From Eumeta japonica (taxonomy: Eukaryota > Arthropoda > Insecta > Lepidoptera > Psychidae): a stretch of 64,000 bases of DNA. Every line of letters begins with the position of its first letter. Within the stretch, counting starts at the first letter, position 1. Made by a program: the position numbers and the translations under genes. Below, one piece after another: positions 61,701 to 64,000 of this stretch. Where the stretch lies: contig BGZK01000222.1 of the NCBI GenBank assembly GCA_005406025.1, positions 248,001 through 312,000 of the forward strand. The letters are read 5' to 3'. The notes beneath the pieces were generated by a model. That model searched no databases, was not told where the DNA came from, and was given only the letters and a program-made list of their open reading frames with translations.

Positions 61701-62859
61701 GCGAGAATTCAACCTTGATGTAGCTGGTGTATTTCCGGCTGTTTTTACAGGTTTTTTCGAAACAGGTGAAGGACTTTTTGATTGTGGTCTAGCAGAACTC
61801 GGTTTTGAATCTTCTACAGGACTTTTATTGGGCGTTCCAGCTATGGGAGATAAACGCTTTGCATTGATAGCTCTATTTGAAGGTGGCGGCCCTCCTCTAC
61901 CTGGCGAAATTGGGGGTTTCCCTTTTATATTTGCCGGGGATATGCTCAAATGTTGAGTACTTTTGCTCATATTTTTTTTAAGATCAGATGTCGTTCCTCC
62001 TATTTTTATGGTTTCCTGTATGCTGCTTGTGCTGTTCGAAATAAATCTTTGATTTTTGTTCAAATTATTCTCTACAGGTCTCTTTGTAACAGACGAATCT
62101 CTTTTGTTTGTTGTTCTAGTAGGGGAAACTGAATTTTGTCTTTTAGGTATTTTAGAATGTTGAGGCGAACCGTTATTAGATTGAGGTTGTGATCTAGAAA
62201 CAGATCGAACTCTCGATTTATGCGTTACCGGCTTACGTACGCTGTCATTGGGGTCGATTAAGTCTGTATTATCCTTTGGTATATCTTCAAAGAGCAATAT
62301 TGCAGTGGAAGGCGAGTTAGACCTAGAACGAAATTTGATTTTATTCGGTGAGTTAGATCTAGATGTTGTTCTAGATCCTCCTAAGCTCCTTACTGGTTCG
62401 AGTTTGGCATTTTGGTCTAAGAGCCCCATTTCCTTTAATAGGGCCTCTTCCTCTTCTCTTCTCTTTTCTTCAGCTTCAGCTTCGTGTTTTTCTCTATTTA
62501 ACCCACTCATCTCTCTAACTTCTTCTATGTTCTCCTTTATGTAATTCCTAGGAGAATGTGGTCTGCTAAGGGTATGAGCTATTGGCGGCAGAGTAGCAGT
62601 TTGCGCCATATTGTCTATTTTAGAAAGGGAATTGGTACGTCTTCTCAAAGGTGAGCTTGCTCTAGAACTGGTACGAGAAGTTTTTGGTGTGTTATGTCTG
62701 GATGTTTCTTCCCTGAAACCTCTTCCTTTAAAAGGTGATATTCTTTCGTGTTTTATTTCTATTGGTAAGGATCTGGGACTCGTTGGCCGAGAACTGCTTG
62801 GTGTTTCTGTTATGATCGCAAAAGAAGACTCGCGCTTTCTCTTGACTGTTGACAAAACT
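37475..62859 (-). CDS. stum: Stum (stumble), Stum/SPEC3-family mechanosensory membrane protein; locus with alternative 5' exons, 5' end open
   Basis: In Drosophila, stum is needed for mechanical sensing in proprioceptive neurons (family knowledge). Exons in transcription order: giant 62859-60187 (inferred member), alternative first exon 52423-52353, microexon 52266-52240, 51824-51473, 49645-49428, 48534-48423, alternative first exon 41858-41769, then shared 39271-39145 and 37758-37475. Starting at 52423 the CDS is 1191 nt (396 aa); starting at 41858 it is 501 nt (166 aa); both are fully in frame. The shared C-terminus (residues 261-396 of the 396-aa form) is the family signature: [37 protein letters not shown], then [13 protein letters not shown] and [18 protein letters not shown]. 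These form two hydrophobic segments near residues 280-315 and 331-364, consistent with a double membrane-spanning hairpin. Upstream exons carry five Cys-rich clusters beside Lys/Arg runs. The family call is very secure; membership of the giant exon is an inference. Confidence 0.9.
38188..38702 (+). repeat. Dispersed repeat, CCCGCGGTTTCACCCGCGT type, near full length
   Basis: Starts ctagctgcgccccgcggttt, continues cacccgcgtgg, and ends gcgtgaaagcgtaacaaaca, then tttataatattagta. Both ends are hallmarks of a high-copy lepidopteran retroelement-derived repeat. attagta occurs on both sides, a possible target-site duplication. It lies in the last stum intron. Confidence 0.7.
39145..39271 (-). CDS. 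stum: stum coding exon (first membrane segment)
   Basis: The acceptor is aattaccag and the donor CTGG|gtgcgt. It encodes [20 protein letters not shown] and then [20 protein letters not shown]. It enters in phase 0, so both the long upstream exons and the proximal first exon at 41769-41858 can join it. Confidence 0.95.
39272..41768 (-). other. stum intron between the short-form first exon and the first membrane exon
   Basis: AT-rich. Near 41515-41570 is a short repeat remnant (ggtctcggcctacccctact, then agagaataggcgtgag), the complement-type end of the gggtaggcagag family. Otherwise nothing recognised. Confidence 0.6.
41769..41858 (-). CDS. stum: stum alternative first coding exon, short isoform
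   Basis: The ATG at 41858-41856 has A at -3 and G at +4. It opens 30 codons ([20 protein letters not shown], then [10 protein letters not shown]) and ends GAG|gtaagc in phase 0. That matches the phase-0 acceptor of 39145-39271, giving 166 residues. CpG-rich DNA at about 41870-42050 directly upstream fits a separate promoter. It has no acceptor with a good pyrimidine tract, as expected for a first exon. Confidence 0.72.
41870..42200 (-). promoter_or_regulatory. CpG-rich candidate promoter for the short stum form
   Basis: This is a run of CpG-dense sequence (gcgagcgcggcgggtg, gcgggggcgcgcc, gcgcgccgtgtcgggcg) in otherwise AT-rich intron, just upstream of the 41858 start. No TATA box or initiator could be assigned. 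Confidence 0.4.
44160..44192. repeat. Self-complementary (AAT)n/(ATT)n microsatellite
   Basis: A run of aataataataatt is followed, after a very short spacer, by attattattatt, giving a near-perfect inverted repeat that could fold as a hairpin. A similar one lies at about 30674-30700. Confidence 0.8.
44200..44480. promoter_or_regulatory. CpG-rich island in a stum intron
   Basis: High CpG density (cgcgcgcacgcgctttgcg, ggccgccgcggcatccgccgg) over about 280 bp, with overlapping non-homologous ORFs on both strands. It could be a further promoter or a noncoding first exon of stum; nothing fixes the direction. Confidence 0.3.
46200..46320. promoter_or_regulatory. CpG-rich island in a stum intron
   Basis: A dense CpG block (gcgaccggccgccgc, gtgaccgcggcgcgtg) of about 120 bp in AT-rich surroundings. 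It has no ORF or splice context and may be a promoter or enhancer. Confidence 0.25.
46400..46560 (+). repeat. Dispersed repeat, family R8 copy 2
   Basis: The best preserved of three copies in the window: gaagttagtcacgaaagcgt, cacaatggcgtaaaatacgc, gggggcagaggaagg, and cagagtttcgtgcgttgtac. No ORF of note; no terminal inverted repeats seen. Confidence 0.72.
47140..47270 (+). repeat. R6-like repeat remnant
   Basis: Reads gtgatcatcgacgctcatgg, atatacgcaattccgagg, ttttgccggatttttaggga and ggaatagaatcttttcttga. It resembles a lepidopteran repeat (catggacattcgcaacacca...ttgccggcctttaag...cttttcttgaagg). Confidence 0.5.
48423..48534 (-). CDS. stum: stum coding exon (Cys-rich, Ser-rich)
   Basis: The acceptor is cag at 48537-48535 and the donor GAG|gtaagg. 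It completes a split Ile codon, then encodes [20 protein letters not shown] and [17 protein letters not shown]. This is the fifth Cys cluster of the pre-membrane region, followed by a basic and Ser-rich linker. Confidence 0.88.
49428..49645 (-). CDS. stum: stum coding exon (two Cys-pair clusters)
   Basis: The acceptor is caattttag and the donor AAAAT|gtaagt. It encodes [34 protein letters not shown], then a Thr/Asp-rich linker, [15 protein letters not shown] and ILSDGSQK. It is GC-rich against AT-rich flanks. The frame is set by joining exons on both sides. Confidence 0.88.
49646..51472 (-). other. stum intron
   Basis: AT-rich; no repeats of known type or ORFs recognised. Confidence 0.6.
51473..51824 (-). 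CDS. stum: stum coding exon (Lys/Glu-rich, Cys-pair clusters)
   Basis: The acceptor is ccttttag and the donor AAA|gtgagt. It encodes [20 protein letters not shown], an Asp/Lys-rich stretch, [15 protein letters not shown], a charged helix-like segment, [14 protein letters not shown] and [10 protein letters not shown]. It enters in phase 2, so it can be joined from the microexon or directly from a longer exon ending in two bases. Confidence 0.88.
52240..52266 (-). CDS. stum: stum 27-nt microexon
   Basis: The acceptor is aatttatag and the donor CAG|gtaaaa. It is phase 2 in and phase 2 out and encodes YPGQSTLLR across its junctions. Its length is divisible by three and both neighbours keep frame without it, so it is a natural cassette exon. 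The sites and phase are right, but with only 27 nt some doubt remains. Confidence 0.7.
52353..52423 (-). CDS. stum: stum alternative first coding exon, 396-aa isoform
   Basis: The ATG at 52423-52421 has A at -3. The exon encodes [20 protein letters not shown] and NGN, and ends GG|gtaaaa in phase 2, matching the microexon acceptor. A CpG-rich promoter-like stretch lies at 52700-52790. A 21-codon upstream ORF with a good start context ends on the same bases as this ATG. Confidence 0.75.
52420..52485 (-). promoter_or_regulatory. Upstream ORF overlapping the stum start codon
   Basis: An ATG at 52485 (context gtcgccATGA, G at -3) opens 21 codons reading [20 protein letters not shown] then S. Its TGA stop overlaps the main ATG as ATGA. 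Such an arrangement typically limits or redirects initiation. It matters only if transcription starts upstream of 52485. Confidence 0.5.
52690..52800 (-). promoter_or_regulatory. CpG-rich candidate promoter for the 396-aa stum form
   Basis: CpG-dense sequence (gaccgcgcgagttcgcgcgcc) lies about 270-370 bp upstream of the 52423 start. It is the only such stretch in the neighbourhood. No core promoter motif was assigned. Confidence 0.35.
53500..53530. repeat. Trinucleotide microsatellite (CTA/TAC)n
   Basis: About nine near-perfect ctactactac units following ggactactagtcc. Confidence 0.85.
54425..54520 (+). repeat. tRNA-derived SINE-like head
   Basis: tggtccagtggtagaagact at 54438 fits a tRNA/pol III A box (TRGYNNARYNGG). 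About 30 bp on, ggcgtttgatatcaag is a degenerate B box. A T-run follows near 54497. It is too decayed to be a working tRNA gene. Confidence 0.45.
54800..55120 (+). repeat. Dispersed repeat, family R6, longest copy in this orientation
   Basis: Runs gagtgggtagtcaccgacac, ccattgacactcgcaacccc, agagcagtcactaataagtc, ggataggaatagaatatctg, then actctcatccactggacgaa and atacaacagcgggtg. It is colinear with 20925-21130 and ends near gctgtggccaacgg. Confidence 0.7.
56880..57165 (+). repeat. Degenerate TTCCG-unit repeat
   Basis: Opens gtttccgcccgcggccttgc, then a run of imperfect TTYCNGTT units (acttccgtttccgttttcgg, ttctggtctcaatttcaatc, gataccgttcgcgtttccga). It closes ggctatattactctgggata. Copies with the same start or end lie at 24955 and about 15100. 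Confidence 0.6.
57655..58355 (+). repeat. Dispersed repeat, copy 2 (about 700 bp, near full length)
   Basis: Starts ctaagagcatgtcggaccat, gctcattgtagggttccga, and ends atatggacggacggacacga, then ggttcggaaccctaaaa. It is inverted relative to 2258-2750, with long alignable blocks. Start and end match a well-known lepidopteran repeat. No coding capacity. Confidence 0.8.
59215..59530 (-). repeat. Dispersed repeat, family R6 copy (inverted)
   Basis: Same orientation as 29870-30180, with the shared blocks listed there. Short ORFs on both strands here are by-products of the repeat. Confidence 0.72.
60187..62859 (-). CDS. stum: Giant symmetric exon, probable disordered N-terminal region of long Stum
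   Basis: An uninterrupted 891-codon reading frame follows a clear acceptor (tttgttacag) and ends at GGCGG|gtgagc. Reading on past that donor gives an immediate TGA (60185-60183). There is no good start codon at its 5' end: the frame is open back to the acceptor ([20 protein letters not shown]). The protein is low complexity: Ser/Arg/Pro repeats ([28 protein letters not shown]), paired motifs [10 protein letters not shown] and [10 protein letters not shown], a Glu-rich helix ([20 protein letters not shown]), and a Lys/Glu/Thr-rich second half ending [14 protein letters not shown]. No recognised domain; the basic Ser/Pro-rich character resembles microtubule-associated proteins. It lies upstream of stum on the same strand, and its phase-2 donor fits the stum microexon or the 51824 exon. 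It could instead be a separate gene whose last exon ends at the TGA. Confidence 0.65.
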
Positions 62860-64000
62860 CTGTAACAAAAATAAATAAGTTTAATAAAATTTTATAAACA
62901 TTTTGTGAAATGTTGAGATAAAGATGTAGTTCCCTATCGATTCGGACAAAGTTATAGCTAGCTAGTTTATTGATAACACTGGTCGGCAAAAAATAATCGG
63001 AAGCAAAAACTTTGTAATGTGATTTTAATTCACTTTAGTGTGATGAATCCAAAACTGTTTACATATTGATTCTATCATGTCTTGTTTTTGAGCTATTCTT
63101 ATTAAAATAAAACACTAATTACGAAATATTAAGTACGTATTTATTATGAAATAAGTAAAAAAAATTCACACATGACATGACTTATACGATGCAAATTAAA
63201 ATCTTATATGAATTAAAATACTAATATAATATAAAAAATAACTATTTGGTCGCTTTATTTAATAAGTTTTGTGTTTTTCACGATTGATTTTCTAGTAGAA
63301 ATCAACTAGCATTGCTGAGTACCACTTGCTGTTATATCTTTTTCCAAAGCGTAATATCTTGGTGGAACCTTTCACCATGCTCATCAGACACGGCACCAAG
63401 ATTGTCTGGGAGAAAATCTAAATGCGAATGCAAGAAGTGTATTTTAATGTCAAGTTGCATCCGAATTCTTGATATGAAAAAAGAAGTTCTTGTACCAGTT
63501 TTTTATAATTTGCAGCCCTTGCATTTCCAAGAAAATTATGACATGTGTTTTCAAAAGCTACCCATGCTCTTTTTTCTTTATTGACAAACTGAGATTTAAA
63601 CAACTGGTCTTTAAATTTTCTGTTATTTGGGGACCAACAAATATGCCTTCCTTCAATTTGGTCTCACTTATGCATGAAAATTTACTTTTCAGGTGTTGAA
63701 ATGCCTCTCCATCTCCGTCTTTAGCTTTTAGCAAATCTTTTATTAAGCTTAATTTGATATGTAGTTGCGGCAAAAATATTTTTTGGCTGTTAACCAAAGG
63801 CTCACTTGCGATGTTTTTGCTTCCCGAAATCGCATGTGATCTTAAGGGCCAATTCCGTTGTATGTAATGACGTGCTTTTGCTCTGCTATCCAACTCACAT
63901 AAAAAGCAACAATATTTTTTGTATTTTCCTTGTTATCCTGCTAGCATAGCCACTACTTTTAAATTGGCACATATATTCCAAAAATTTAATTCTATTGAGC
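62860..64000 (-). other. Intron or upstream DNA 5' of the giant exon
   Basis: An acceptor (tttgttacag) at its lower end shows that transcription enters from here. The first 450 bp are AT-rich; the rest is a transposon-derived ORF. No upstream stum exon is visible before the window ends. Confidence 0.6.
63300..63893 (-). pseudogene. Transposon-derived ORF fragment, frameshifted
   Basis: Three minus-strand frames join into one protein-like reading: MDSRAKARHYIQRNWPLRSH...LHIKLSLIKDLLKAKDGDGE...KEGIFVGPQI (63893-63558), then EKRAWVAFENTCHNFLGNAR...LVQELLFSYQEFGCN (63603-63418), then LDFLPDNLGAVSDEHGERFH (about 63410-63345). The GAVSDEHGERFHQDI block belongs to an ORF family repeated in many arthropod genomes, which I take to be mobile-element derived; I do not know its accepted name. 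At least two frameshifts make it nonfunctional. Confidence 0.6.

Overview
This is a nuclear genomic window from an insect, most probably a moth or butterfly. It is AT-rich. Its coding sequence is split into short exons bounded by consensus GT-AG sites. Introns and intergenic DNA carry decayed interspersed repeats of types I know from lepidopteran genomes, including mariner fragments, a MITE with GGGGCC termini, and repeats ending in a CGACTCGCACTTGNCCGGTTTTT-like tail. Nothing bacterial or viral was seen.

Two protein-coding genes account for essentially all convincing coding sequence, and they converge tail to tail. On the + strand (562-31347, 23 coding exons, 1059 residues) is Ehbp1, the EH-domain-binding protein 1 orthologue. 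It has an N-terminal C2 domain, a long disordered linker, a calponin-homology domain, a C-terminal bMERB Rab-binding coiled coil, and a terminal CILQ prenylation box. Every exon junction keeps the reading frame.

On the minus strand (37475 to at least 62859) is stum, the Stum/SPEC3-family mechanosensory membrane protein. Three 5' configurations can be read. A proximal first exon at 41769-41858 gives a 166-residue form. A first exon at 52353-52423 gives a 396-residue form through a 27-nt microexon and two Cys-pair-rich exons. A 2673-nt phase-symmetric exon at 60187-62859 would add 891 disordered, Ser/Pro/Lys-rich residues to a long form whose start lies beyond the window. Assigning the giant exon to stum is an inference from strand, order and splice phase.

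The convergent intergenic region (31348-37474) holds the Ehbp1 3' UTR, two dispersed repeats and a MITE. The large stum introns hold CpG-rich islands that may be promoters, and more repeats. Beyond 63.3 kb is a frameshifted transposon-derived ORF. The two genes have no obvious joint pathway: Ehbp1 links Rab8/10-type GTPases and actin to endosomal recycling, and Stum acts in proprioceptive neurons. I found no RNA gene or CRISPR array, and no new multi-gene system. The most interesting material is the isoform architecture of stum and a few unusual features of Ehbp1.
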